Of a DNA stretch of 35,639 nucleotides, positions 24,801 through 32,100 are shown one piece after another. The stretch spans positions 1-35,639 of IMG/VR virus record IMGVR_UViG_2088090015_000152. One strand, 5' to 3'. The position numbers were made by a program, and so were the translations under genes. Position 1 is the stretch's first letter; the number at the start of each line of letters is the position of its first letter. Source of the DNA: a virus. The notes under the pieces are model-generated. The model made no database searches, was not told where the DNA came from, and saw nothing but the letters and a program-made list of their open reading frames with translations.

Positions 24801-25004
24801 CTACTCGTCTTCCTCTTCGTCGTCAAGCAAATCGTAGTCTTCGGCGGCTTCGTCGCGCTCGTCCATGCACGCGTCGCACAGGTCTTCACCCTGCGGGATG
24901 TCGATGCCGCAGTCCTCACACGAATCCGGCTCGCAATCGACGCAGTAGTCTTCGAATGGTCCGACTTCACAGCCGCAATCTTCACACTCGTTCGGTTCGC
25001 TCAT
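24801..25004 (-). CDS. Acidic Cys-rich double zinc-ribbon-like protein
   Basis: 67 aa from ATG 25004, overlapping the upstream stop, with GGAGGGG 7 nt before it on the minus strand. It has five C-x-x-C-type pairs: CEDCGC, CVDCE, CEDCG, CDAC, enough for two zinc ribbons. The body is strongly acidic and the end is nearly all Asp/Glu (YDLLDDEEEDE). A zinc-stabilised acidic protein may mimic DNA or bind a basic partner, or it may be a polymerase or transcription accessory. I recognise no family. The gap 24731-24800 contains only the DUF2815 ribosome site. Confidence 0.7.
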   Translation of the reverse strand: MSEPNECEDCGCEVGPFEDYCVDCEPDSCEDCGIDIPQGEDLCDACMDERDEAAEDYDLLDDEEEDE

Positions 25005-25123
25005 CGCTTACCCCTCCGCCATTGTTCCAAACACGTCTCGCACAGCGACAGCGTCAACGCATCGCCACGGTGATACTGGACATACGTGCTCCAGTAGAAA
25101 AACGCAAAGCCTTCGCCGTTCAT
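25001..25123 (-). CDS. 40-aa hypothetical protein with CxxC
   Basis: ATG 25123 lies in an ATGA overlap with the DUF2800 stop, and the ORF ends in an ATGA overlap with the acidic zinc protein. The sequence GEGFAFFYWSTYVQYHRGDA is aromatic-rich, and a SLCETCLEQWRRGKR end has one C-x-x-C and a basic tail. GGAGG precedes the start. It is too small for a full zinc ribbon alone; it could dimerise or be a fragment. It is probably translated in strict coupling with both neighbours. Confidence 0.6.
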   Translation of the reverse strand: MNGEGFAFFYWSTYVQYHRGDALTLSLCETCLEQWRRGKR

Positions 25124-26436
25124 GCTTCCTCCATCGTTGACAGGTCTACAAACTCGTTGTCTTGCACTTCGCCGGTCCAGGGTGTGCCCTGCGCGCTGCC
25201 CTCGACGACCTTGGGCTTGCCGGGAGCCTGCGAGATAATCGTCTCGAACTGCTCCCACTGAGCCTTGGTCTTTTTCTTGTCGAGAATCTTGGCGGCCTGC
25301 GACGGACTGATGATCTTGCGCGGCGAGTACGCCTTGTCCGGCGGCAACACGCCGACCAGCATCGCCTCGGCCTTCGTCTCATCGCGCCACTTGCGGTCGC
25401 CCTTGCGGCCCTCGATGAGCTTGAGCGGTAGGCCGTCTACGCCCATGACTTCCATGCCGGCGAAGACTTGCCGTTCGCACTCAGCGCGCACGGAGCGACA
25501 CCACTCTTCGATCATGTCGAGGTTCGCGAAAGCTTGGCCGAGACGCGACGGCTGCGGGGGTTTCGGTCCGTTCAGCATGATCTCTTCGTGTGCCTGCGGC
25601 AGTTTGTCGAGGTCTACGAAATCCTGCATGACTTCGTCGAGCACCATTTTCTCGTGCGCCTTGCAGTTCGGCTTGTGCTTGCACCACAGACACGTCTTGT
25701 AGCTCGGACTGTAGTTCAGCAGATTCTTGTCGATTGGAAAGCCGTCGATCTTGCGCGCGATATAAAGCGCGTTCTCAGCCGCGGCCGCTTTCATCTTGGC
25801 CGCGAACTCGATGATTTCAGCGCGCGTGTACGACCGCTCGGTTGCACCCTCGAAGTTCAGCCGCGGCTGGTGGACGCGCATGTCGAACGTCTCGAAGTCG
25901 CCCATTAGACCGTCGAACGTCTCCAGCACGCCGACCGCGTAGCACAGCATCTGGTGGTTGTTGTCCGGGTAGACCTTGTGCCCGCGCCCGTACTTCAGAT
26001 CCTCGACGCTGACGTGCTTGCCGTCCGGCGAAATAAGGATGATGTCCGCCGTGCCGAACTGGTTGGGGATGCCAATGAAGCCGGAGAAGTCAACGCGCTG
26101 CTCGACGAGCAGCGTCCAGCCCTGCTCTACCCGCGAGTTGACGGAATCGAGCACGACCTGGACGAAGCCGGCCATCTCTTCGTCTACTTTGAACTCGCGG
26201 CGGTCTAATTCCTCGCCGGTCTCTTCGTCGAGCGTGATGACAGGGATGACGCGACCAAGAAAATACACCGCGTTCATCCGCTGCAGCAGACAGTCCGCGA
26301 GCAGCGTGTGCGCAGCCGTACCCTCGTCCGCGAAGGCGCTAGAGCCCACGCGGATATAAGCGAGTTCTTCGGCCATGCTCGCCTTGCATTCCATCCAACG
26401 ATGCGCGCTAGACGGCGACCATTTTGCGTGTGCCAT
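25120..26436 (-). CDS. DUF2800 PD-(D/E)XK exonuclease (Cas4/RecB-like, Cys cluster)
   Basis: 438 aa from ATG 26436 (AGGAG on the minus strand, 6 nt upstream). The RecB/Cas4-like nuclease motifs are EGTAAHTLLADCL (~38-50), GTADIILI (Asp), VEDLKYGRG (E-x-K-type pair as ED-x-K) and NHQMLCYAVG (Gln). Cysteines at WMECKAS and CLWCKHKPNCKAH are placed like the four ligands of a Cas4/AddB-type iron-sulfur cluster. In this phage replication module DUF2800 always sits next to DUF2815. The expected role is resecting DNA ends for recombination-dependent replication. The C-terminal third is unassigned. Confidence 0.87.
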   Translation of the reverse strand: MAHAKWSPSSAHRWMECKASMAEELAYIRVGSSAFADEGTAAHTLLADCLLQRMNAVYFLGRVIPVITLDEETGEELDRREFKVDEEMAGFVQVVLDSVNSRVEQGWTLLVEQRVDFSGFIGIPNQFGTADIILISPDGKHVSVEDLKYGRGHKVYPDNNHQMLCYAVGVLETFDGLMGDFETFDMRVHQPRLNFEGATERSYTRAEIIEFAAKMKAAAAENALYIARKIDGFPIDKNLLNYSPSYKTCLWCKHKPNCKAHEKMVLDEVMQDFVDLDKLPQAHEEIMLNGPKPPQPSRLGQAFANLDMIEEWCRSVRAECERQVFAGMEVMGVDGLPLKLIEGRKGDRKWRDETKAEAMLVGVLPPDKAYSPRKIISPSQAAKILDKKKTKAQWEQFETIISQAPGKPKVVEGSAQGTPWTGEVQDNEFVDLSTMEEA

Positions 26437-26459
26437 GTGATTCTCCTAGTTGGTGTGTT

Positions 26460-26549
26460 CGCTCTTTCGCGATGCGCTCCGGGTCCACGGTTAGGCACCG
26501 TTCTCAGCGAGGACTAACTTTCTTCCCCGAAGCGCATCGCGAAAGAGCG
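26460..26549. repeat. Large inverted repeat in the main intergenic gap of the replication block
   Basis: Left arm CGCTCTTTCGCGATGCGCT (26460-26478) and right arm AGCGCATCGCGAAAGAGCG (26531-26549) are perfect 19-bp complements. After one mismatch they extend 4 bp further inward (CGGG/CCCG), leaving a 42-nt centre that contains GTTAG/CTAAC. A third partial copy, CGCTCTTTCG, is at 26562-26571. The gap 26437-26611 has no ORF and no clear promoter or T-tract. It could be a replication origin, a protein-binding array or a transcription attenuator. Confidence 0.8.
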
Positions 26550-26611
26550 GGGCGGGTAGGGCGCTCTTTCGATTCCTACCACTTTAACCCTATCCAGGGA
26601 CCCCTATTCGA

Positions 26612-27091
26612 TCAGGCAGCGACAGCAGCCGCGGCCAGCACTTCGTCGAACGCCTTCTTGGCGGCCGCGTAGTTCTCCGGCTTCAGGGTGCTGATGTTTT
26701 TCGCGCCGAACTTGTCGAGGATCTCCCGCGCCTTCGGCGCACCGCCGGCAGCGGCGTTCGTGGCGAGCTGACCGACGACGGCCTTGATGTCGGCCTCCGT
26801 GACCTTGGCCGGCTCCACTTCGACGACAACGACCTTCTCGACGACAACGACCTTCTCGGCCTTGGCGGGCTCCGCCGCGACGACAGGTTCGGGGTCGGCG
26901 ATGACGGGCGATTCGACGACCTTGGCGGGCTTGGCGGCCTTCGCCGGCTTAGCGGGCGCGGCCTCTTCGCCGAGGAACGCGGCGAACGCACCCGCCGTGG
27001 TCAGCACTTCGTTGGCCGACGCGGCGGCACTGGCAATACTCTGCGTGCGATGGAAGTCCAGGGCGAGTTCGAGGGCTCTGAGTTTCGACAT
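26612..27091 (-). CDS. Hypothetical protein with Lys/Ala/Pro/Val linker and C-terminal helical domain
   Basis: 159 aa from ATG 27091, with AGGAG upstream on the minus strand. Residues 1-40 are helical (MSKLRALELALDFHRTQSIA). Residues 42-95 are low complexity, with AKPAKAAKPAKVV and a near repeat of VVVVEKVVVVEVE. The C-terminal domain, EADIKAVVGQLATNAAAGG and then AREILDKFGAKNISTLKPEN, looks compact and helical. I have seen this last pattern in phage proteins near replication genes without assigned function. Its place beside the PrimPol-helicase and the inverted repeat hints at a DNA-binding accessory role. Confidence 0.7.
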   Translation of the reverse strand: MSKLRALELALDFHRTQSIASAAASANEVLTTAGAFAAFLGEEAAPAKPAKAAKPAKVVESPVIADPEPVVAAEPAKAEKVVVVEKVVVVEVEPAKVTEADIKAVVGQLATNAAAGGAPKAREILDKFGAKNISTLKPENYAAAKKAFDEVLAAAAVAA

Positions 27092-27120
27092 TGTGGTCTC
27101 CTGTGAGTTGGTGGGAAAAA

Positions 27121-29247
27121 TTAAGCTAGCAGCGTCGCTAGCTCAGTGTCAACAATCCAAACCTTGATGCTGCGGCCGGCGACGCGCTTTTGCATGCGCG
27201 TGTAGCCCAACGCACGCATCACGCGGCCGAGTCGCATTTCGTGGGCTTTGCTGACGTTGCGCGCGTCTATACCGACCGCGAGCGTCAACACATCGGCGGT
27301 CGTGTAGTGCTCCGCCTTTGTCTCGTCTAACCAGCGCGCGACGATGCCGGTCCAGTTGTCTTCCGACTCAAAGTCAGCGTGCGCGGCCTTGGCGAGCGTC
27401 TCCGCTTCTTTCCAGACGATGCCGTTGGCGAGCCACATTTCGTACGCCTCGGCCCACAGCTGCTCCATGTCACGCGCGATTTCCGCGGTCTTCACGCCGG
27501 TCGTGCGGACCGGGAGCCAGCGTCGGTTCTCGGTGTCGCTCAGAAACTCGTCTTCGTTGGTCGTGCCGATCATGATTAGGCGGCGCTCGAATGTCGTTGA
27601 GTGTTCCATGTACTTTGGTGTCCATTTCTCGTGCGTGCGCGTGATGAATGCTTTTATGCGGTCGGCGTCGGCGGTGCGCAAGCCGCGCAGCTCAGCCAGC
27701 TCGCCGATGAGACAGCCACGCATTTTGCGCGCAATCTCGTCGTCGTCTTCGTCCAGGCGAATCTCGACGAAGTAGGACGGGTCCGGAACCATGGCCTGAA
27801 TGCCGCGCGATTTGCCGATGCCCTGTCTGCCGACAAGGATAGGGCACATATCCGCCTGACAGCCCGGCTCCATCACGCGGCCGGCGAGCGCCGTCCACAA
27901 GTAGACACCGACGCTGCGCTCATAGGCAGCATCGAGCGTGCCCATGTAGCGCGGCATGAAGTCTTTTATTCGTTCGACGCCGTCCCACTTCAGGGACAGC
28001 AGCCAGTCTTGCGCGGAGTCCATTTTGTTCGCCTCTCCGATGTAATGAACGGTATCGCGGACAAGTTCCTTCGACACCGGATGAAAAAGCGCCTCGTTCT
28101 CAAGCCACAGTCGCGCGGCCGTATAGTCGGTGTCGCGGATCGGGCGCAGCAAGCCGTCGTCTTCCGGTGTGCTAATCATCAGCTCGTGCTTGAACGAATC
28201 GAACACAATCTTAGACTGGCACAGCTCCGGAATTTGCATGACCGTTAGCACGTTCGGCAGCGTCGCGTACGCGAAGCCGGCTTTGTCTCGGTCCATCGCA
28301 GCGAGTTGCTCAGCCGTAGACGCCGCCATCTGCGTGCGCTTAGTTCCCGGAACTATCGGTGCCGGCAGCTGCTTCATCGCCGCATCTACTTCGTCCTGCG
28401 TGATGACGCGGAACTCGTCGCCGCTCGCAGCAGTGTCAACGCGCAGGCTGTTACCCGTAACCGGGTTTTGTCCGTCTACGCGGAACGAGCGCCAGTGCGA
28501 CGCGAGGTCGTCGATGCTCTTGTATTTCGCACCGTCTTTAGACCACTCGTCCCACAGCTCCAGACCTTCGTCGTCGCCGTCGGTTTCGTAGTGGATCGCC
28601 ATGCCGACGCGTACCCACGAGTCGTAGTCGCTGTCCGGGTCGTGCTGGAACACCTTGTCGCGCAGCTCCGAGAGCTTCATGCGCGTCTCGCGCTCTGCGC
28701 GCGGAACTTTGTTGTCGGGCTTCACCATGCCCTGCCAAATCGTCAGCAGTTCCGCCGGCATCTGCGGGATTTTGCGCCAGTCGCCGAGTCCGGCCCACTC
28801 GTACGGCTTGCCGGTGTCGGGGTGAATAGACGGCGGCAGCACGTCCTGGACAGTCGTGCCGCGCTGGTTGCCGCAGCGAAGCTCGAAGCCGTGAGGCTTC
28901 AGATTGAATGTCGGGAGTATCGGGCCGCGATACAGCAGCTTGCCGCGCCCGGCGCGACCGCTGGAGATGCCGACCGTGTCGTTAGCGTTCAGCCACGTTG
29001 ACAGGTCAACGCCGCGCTCCGCGAACCAAGCCGCGGCTTTTTCCATGTCGTCGATGTCAAGGCACACCGTCCCTGAGTACGCATGGGCTAGACCCACGTT
29101 GCCGTCTAGGAATTCGGCAATCTCCGGGTCTGTGATGCACCGGCTGCGCTCTTGCCACCCTGCTAAGACCGGGCTCTTGAGCCCGGCGGGGATCGGAACA
29201 AGGACGAGCCCGGCGCGGCAATAGTCGCCGAGAATTTGTCGGGTCAT
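27121..29247 (-). CDS. PrimPol - PriCT - VirE/VapE-type primase-helicase
   Basis: 708 aa. N-terminal bifunctional primase-polymerase-like domain: VCLDIDDME (Asp64, Asp66), SGRAGRGKLLYR (~95-106) and QDVLPPSIHPDTGKPYEW. The usual His of the second AEP motif appears to be Lys here. Residues ~190-260 (DPDSDYDSWVRVGMAIHYET, LASHWRSF) look like a PriCT-2 primase C-terminal domain. The C-terminal VirE-like ATPase has LKWDGVERIKDF, Walker A LVGRQGIGKS (~Lys477), Walker B LIGELAEL, and IGTTNEDEFLSDTENRRWLP. It is the likely replication-initiating primase-helicase. The start at 29247 has no clear ribosome site and probably relies on the stop codon of the gene just upstream. Confidence 0.88.
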   Translation of the reverse strand: MTRQILGDYCRAGLVLVPIPAGLKSPVLAGWQERSRCITDPEIAEFLDGNVGLAHAYSGTVCLDIDDMEKAAAWFAERGVDLSTWLNANDTVGISSGRAGRGKLLYRGPILPTFNLKPHGFELRCGNQRGTTVQDVLPPSIHPDTGKPYEWAGLGDWRKIPQMPAELLTIWQGMVKPDNKVPRAERETRMKLSELRDKVFQHDPDSDYDSWVRVGMAIHYETDGDDEGLELWDEWSKDGAKYKSIDDLASHWRSFRVDGQNPVTGNSLRVDTAASGDEFRVITQDEVDAAMKQLPAPIVPGTKRTQMAASTAEQLAAMDRDKAGFAYATLPNVLTVMQIPELCQSKIVFDSFKHELMISTPEDDGLLRPIRDTDYTAARLWLENEALFHPVSKELVRDTVHYIGEANKMDSAQDWLLSLKWDGVERIKDFMPRYMGTLDAAYERSVGVYLWTALAGRVMEPGCQADMCPILVGRQGIGKSRGIQAMVPDPSYFVEIRLDEDDDEIARKMRGCLIGELAELRGLRTADADRIKAFITRTHEKWTPKYMEHSTTFERRLIMIGTTNEDEFLSDTENRRWLPVRTTGVKTAEIARDMEQLWAEAYEMWLANGIVWKEAETLAKAAHADFESEDNWTGIVARWLDETKAEHYTTADVLTLAVGIDARNVSKAHEMRLGRVMRALGYTRMQKRVAGRSIKVWIVDTELATLLA
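28341..28355 (-). repeat. Palindrome copy 2 inside the primase-helicase gene
   Basis: On the minus strand TAGTTCCGGGAACTA is identical to the copy at 13862-13876. Here it is coding and is read as part of I-V-P-G-T in the sequence PAPIVPGTKRT. Confidence 0.75.
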
Positions 29248-29250
29248 TCG

Positions 29251-29469
29251 TTAATCGCGAGCTGCGAATTCGTATGTCGGGCCGAACGAAACGTGGTTGC
29301 CGTTGCCGCGCAAGTACTTGGCGTGGTCGGCTACGTCTGCATGACGGCAGACGTACAGGATTTCCTCGTCGTGCGCCATGTAGGCGCGGAATTCTGGTGA
29401 GAGGTTCAGGTCGATTCTAGCGGGTTCCCCGTCGTATTCGTGTGAGGGGATCAATCGGTAGTCGGTCAT
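29251..29469 (-). CDS. Small hypothetical protein upstream of the primase-helicase
   Basis: 72 aa from ATG 29469 with GGAGA 5-6 nt upstream. The sequence is mixed alpha/beta (YRLIPSHEYDGEPARIDLNL, then AYMAHDEEILYVCRHADVAD, then GNHVSFGPTYEFAARD). It has no TM segment or clear motif. It is the first gene after the terminator at 29518-29550, and its stop lies 3 bp before the primase-helicase start. A regulatory or partner role is possible; the family is unknown. Confidence 0.65.
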   Translation of the reverse strand: MTDYRLIPSHEYDGEPARIDLNLSPEFRAYMAHDEEILYVCRHADVADHAKYLRGNGNHVSFGPTYEFAARD

Positions 29470-29484
29470 GTGTTCTCCGATGGT

Positions 29485-29550
29485 GCGGGTCCGCGAAACG
29501 GCCCGCAGAGTGCCATGTAAAAGAGGGGGCCGTCAAGCGACGACCCCCTC
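29485..29550 (-). terminator. Intrinsic terminator followed by a second hairpin
   Basis: On the minus strand GAGGGGG-U-CGUC / GACG-G-CCCCCUC (29523-29550, one U-G pair) is followed by TTTTA (29522-29518), a good rho-independent terminator. About 12 nt further a second hairpin, GCGGGCCG...CGGACCCGC (29485-29506), precedes the next start codon. The gap 29470-29556 contains no recognisable promoter, so the downstream primase-helicase probably needs readthrough. Confidence 0.75.
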
Positions 29551-29556
29551 AACCCG

Positions 29557-29769
29557 CTACGTCGGATCGCTGCATACGATTAGACCGTCGCGGACCGCGC
29601 GAAAGACGACCTCTATCGCAGCGTCGTGGGGCAAGATGATTATGTCCCCACCCTCGTGCGTATCGAAGTTCATCCACGCTCGACCGCGCGGGCTGTTCGC
29701 CCGCAGCTCCCAGGTTTTCACGCCGGACGCATGTAGCAAGATGTCCGGGCGCTTCCACCAGAGGACCAT
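29557..29769 (-). CDS. Small hypothetical protein
   Basis: 70 aa from ATG 29769 in a TAATG overlap with the upstream stop. MVLWWKRPDILLHASGVKTW, then ELRANSPRGRAWMNFDTHEG and DIIILPHDAAIEVVFRAVRD form a plausible small alpha/beta protein. The alternative ORF 29549-29782 on the same strand is a frame-shifted shadow: it lacks the overlap and has an unlikely composition. It is the last gene before the terminator at 29518-29550. No family recognised. Confidence 0.65.
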   Translation of the reverse strand: MVLWWKRPDILLHASGVKTWELRANSPRGRAWMNFDTHEGGDIIILPHDAAIEVVFRAVRDGLIVCSDPT

Positions 29770-30413
29770 TATTGTTCAGCATGCAGCGTGATGTTCCCGA
29801 CCTTGCGCGAGCCGCGCATTTGCTTCGGTGGCGTCACGATTGCATGCAGCTCCACGCTCAGTGCCTCGACGATTTCGCGAGCCGTCTCCGGGTCTTCCTC
29901 CTGCAGCTGTTTTACCAGTGCTTCGAGGCGCTCGACCGTAGACCGTACCCGGTCCGGCAAAGCCGCGGGGCCTTCGCGAGCCGCGCGAGCGAATCGCGTG
30001 AGCGCGTCCCTCGTCACGTCCTCGGGAACAAGGGTGATGAGACGACCGCCGGCTTTGACGAACGCCGTGAGCGCCGCCTTGCTCGTCCTGGCGAACGTGG
30101 TGCGACGATTGCGCTCCTTGGTCCTGCGGTCGCGTTCCTCCGTCGAGGCGTCCGGGTCCGGCTTCACGTCCGGAGTCAGAACGGCCTCCACGATGACCGC
30201 GTAGAGATGCGCGTGCGCCGCCTCGACCGCACCGAGCGACTCGGCCTGCGTGTGGCGTTTGTGGGAGCCCTTCTGCAGCTCGCGCAGCGAGTGCGCGACC
30301 AAGATGCGCAGGTAGGTCCCGCGCGCCTTGTCGGCTCCGTCCGCGTTCGTGACGTACTCTTTGGCGAGGGTTGCGACCTGTGCGTCGGTCGCGAGATACG
30401 CTTTCTGTGCCAT
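29769..30413 (-). CDS. Hypothetical helical protein, 214 aa
   Basis: ATG 30413 with GGAGG about 9 nt upstream. It is highly charged and helical: AYLATDAQVATLAKEYVTNA at the start, a basic Arg/Glu stretch around residues 88-108 (STEERDRRTKERNRRTTFAR), then AALTAFVKAGGRLITLVPED, and a long helical end ERLEALVKQLQEEDPETARE. It looks like a nucleic-acid-associated or structural helical protein, but I recognise no domain. It begins the unit that lies between the inverted repeats at 30436-30490 and the terminator at 29518-29550. Confidence 0.7.
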   Translation of the reverse strand: MAQKAYLATDAQVATLAKEYVTNADGADKARGTYLRILVAHSLRELQKGSHKRHTQAESLGAVEAAHAHLYAVIVEAVLTPDVKPDPDASTEERDRRTKERNRRTTFARTSKAALTAFVKAGGRLITLVPEDVTRDALTRFARAAREGPAALPDRVRSTVERLEALVKQLQEEDPETAREIVEALSVELHAIVTPPKQMRGSRKVGNITLHAEQ

Positions 30414-30435
30414 GGTGTGATCCTCCTATCTTATG

Positions 30436-30490
30436 GCAAGCGGAATTGCTTGCGGGGAGGTAAACACGCAGGAACCGTCCGTGGTTCCTG
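30436..30490. repeat. Two inverted repeats between early genes
   Basis: GCAAGC-GGAATT-GCTTGC (30436-30453) and CAGGAACC-GTCCGT-GGTTCCTG (30469-30490) lie in the 120-bp gap 30414-30533. Next to them is an A/T-rich patch (AACAAAAAGTTTTG at ~30495-30508). The pair could terminate the glycoside-hydrolase-like gene on the minus strand or form an operator for the gene starting at 30413. No convincing -35/-10 pair was found. Confidence 0.6.
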
Positions 30491-30533
30491 TCATAACAAA
30501 AAGTTTTGCGGTCTTTCGACTTAAGGGAAAACC

Positions 30534-31673
30534 TTATCCGAGAGCTGAGCGAGCCGCATTGATCTTCGCTTGCAGGCTGTATGCTGCCGCAGCCGCCGCA
30601 GCCTCTCGGTCTAACGCACCCTGGTACTGCCGGAGAACCTCTTCGAGTTCAGCGGCAGCAACGTCGCGTTCGGCCGCCGCCTTGTCATACATGCTCGTGG
30701 CGGTGTTGCGCTGCTCGATCGCGGCGTCACGTTCGTTACGCGCTTCGACTACCGCAGTTTCCGCCAGCGCGAACAGCGAATCGTATCTCGCCTTCTGGTC
30801 TGCAATCTGTGCGCGCAACGACGCGATGTATGCTTCGTTCTCAACAGAGCGCAGGTCCTCGTACGGCACGACCGGCGGCGTCGGAGCCTTGTACATTGCA
30901 GCGGTGTAAGCAGACCCGACATGGGTTGCACCCGGAACGGTTGCCCACGCCGCAGCGTCAGCGTCGCTCAGCGCGAGGATGAGGTTTCGCTTCGGAACCC
31001 CCGGCGCGAAATCTCGACCGACGTACTTCGCATGGAACGACGGCGCACCATTCACGATAGCCGCCTTGTGCTCGATGCAAACGCCGTTGCAGTATTTTTC
31101 TCCGCCTACCGGCGCAGACTTCGCGCTCTGCTGCCAGACGTTGTTGTGGACGATCTCGAAGCGCGGGTCTAACTGCATGCGCTTCTCGTGCGTGCGCCGC
31201 GCGAAGTCCACCGAACCGCTCGTCCAGTCCTGACGTTCAGCCTCCGGCCACGTATCCCACTGCAGTGTCACACCCCACGGGCGAACACCAAGCACGTCGT
31301 AGAACACGCCGTCCCACAGCTTTTGGTCTATGAGCATCGGCAGAAGCTCGTTCACGTGCCAGTCGGTCCACGCGGAGCCTACGCGGATGTCCGTGAGCAA
31401 TGCGGTGGCGCTGTTGCGGCGGTCGTTACCCCACAACGGGACCTTGGCGATGTCTCCCATGAACTGCTCCGCCTGCACGGCCGCGCTGCCAGCATTCAGC
31501 GCGCTGACGACAGAAATCGGGATGATGTAGCGGTAGACCTTGCCGCCCTTGTCGCGGAAGCGCTGGAACTCCGGCGCGTATGGGTTGCCCTGCCCTGTCA
31601 CAACGATAGCGGACGGGCCGGCGTAGGCGTCGAGGTTAGCGAGCCCGGAATAGGCTAGGAAAAGGGGGTTCAT
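30534..31673 (-). CDS. Glycoside-hydrolase-like TIM-barrel protein with C-terminal coiled coil
   Basis: 379 aa from ATG 31673 (AGGAG 7-8 nt upstream). Residues 1-260 look like a small TIM-barrel hydrolase of the 'putative glycosyl hydrolase' kind. It opens LFLAYSGLANLDAYAGPSAI, then GKVYRYIIPISVV, WHVNELLPMLIDQKLWDGVF followed by YDVLG (Asp121 and Asp126 are possible catalytic acids), IVHNNVWQ and NGVCIEH. Residues ~275-375 form a long heptad-rich coiled coil (NERDAAIEQRNTATSMYDKA). Barrel plus coiled coil suggests a trimer or virion-associated enzyme acting on a surface glycan, yet it sits in the early block. There is no signal peptide. A strong terminator lies just upstream. Confidence 0.65.
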   Translation of the reverse strand: MNPLFLAYSGLANLDAYAGPSAIVVTGQGNPYAPEFQRFRDKGGKVYRYIIPISVVSALNAGSAAVQAEQFMGDIAKVPLWGNDRRNSATALLTDIRVGSAWTDWHVNELLPMLIDQKLWDGVFYDVLGVRPWGVTLQWDTWPEAERQDWTSGSVDFARRTHEKRMQLDPRFEIVHNNVWQQSAKSAPVGGEKYCNGVCIEHKAAIVNGAPSFHAKYVGRDFAPGVPKRNLILALSDADAAAWATVPGATHVGSAYTAAMYKAPTPPVVPYEDLRSVENEAYIASLRAQIADQKARYDSLFALAETAVVEARNERDAAIEQRNTATSMYDKAAAERDVAAAELEEVLRQYQGALDREAAAAAAAYSLQAKINAARSALG

Positions 31674-31688
31674 GGTTTGCTCCTATGT

Positions 31689-31733
31689 AAATAAAAGACG
31701 GGCGATCATCGTCGCAGCGATGACCGCCCGTCT
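31689..31733 (-). terminator. Strong intrinsic terminator on the minus strand
   Basis: In minus-strand RNA, AGACGGGCG-G-UCAUCG pairs with CGAUGA-U-CGCCCGUCU (31696-31711 with 31718-31733; a 16-bp stem with one G-U), with loop CUGCGA and then UUUAUUU (T-tract 31695-31689). It ends only about 16 nt before the start codon of the glycoside-hydrolase-like gene, leaving no room for a promoter. That gene must therefore be reached by readthrough or antitermination. Confidence 0.88.
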
Positions 31734-31746
31734 AGTCGGCACTTTC

Positions 31747-31971
31747 CTACTTAGCGTCCGAGACCGTTGACGCAAGCCGTTCGAGCTGCACGATGTAGCG
31801 CCGCAACTTCTCGAACGCCTTCTGATGTTCGAGTGCCGCGCCGTCTACTTCGGACTGCACGTACCCCTGGTCCCGCTGCCATCCGTGCCGCTGAGCGGCC
31901 TCGTCGAAGGCTGCGATAAGTTTCTCGGCCTTCTTGCTGAGTGTGTTACGAATTGACTGGGGTTTGCTCAC
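31747..31971 (-). CDS. Small basic helical protein
   Basis: 74 aa from GTG 31971, supported by AGGAG 7 nt upstream on the minus strand. The sequence is helical and charged: KPQSIRNTLSKKAEKLIAAF, RHGWQRDQGYVQSEVDGAAL, and a C-terminal amphipathic helix LEHQKAFEKLRRYIVQLERL. There is no Cys or TM segment. It ends 14 bp before the strong terminator and is therefore the last gene of the right-hand early unit. Family unknown. Confidence 0.65.
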   Translation of the reverse strand: MSKPQSIRNTLSKKAEKLIAAFDEAAQRHGWQRDQGYVQSEVDGAALEHQKAFEKLRRYIVQLERLASTVSDAK

Positions 31972-31974
31972 GGT

Positions 31975-32100
31975 CTACTCCTGTGGTGTGGTGAATGACG
32001 AGATGAATGTTGCGAGCCCTGCGAGTATGCCGCCGGTCGCTAGAACAACGATAGCGACGATCATCAAAGCCCGCGATGTGATCTTGATTGCGATTGTCAT
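31975..32100 (-). CDS. 41-aa single-TM protein
   Basis: ATG 32100 in an ATGA overlap with the gene upstream; ends TAG 31975, inside the ribosome site of the next gene. The N-terminus is basic (TIAIKITSRA), followed by one strong TM helix (LMIVAIVVLATGGILAGLAT) and a short polar tail. The coupling at both ends supports a real gene. It may be an inner-membrane peptide acting on the host envelope; nothing more can be said. Confidence 0.6.
   Translation of the reverse strand: MTIAIKITSRALMIVAIVVLATGGILAGLATFISSFTTPQE

Noticed and set aside
30491-30520. Promoter in the A/T-rich patch near 30495-30508
   Set aside because: A weak TATGAC-like element can be drawn on the minus strand, but no acceptable -35 at proper spacing was found.
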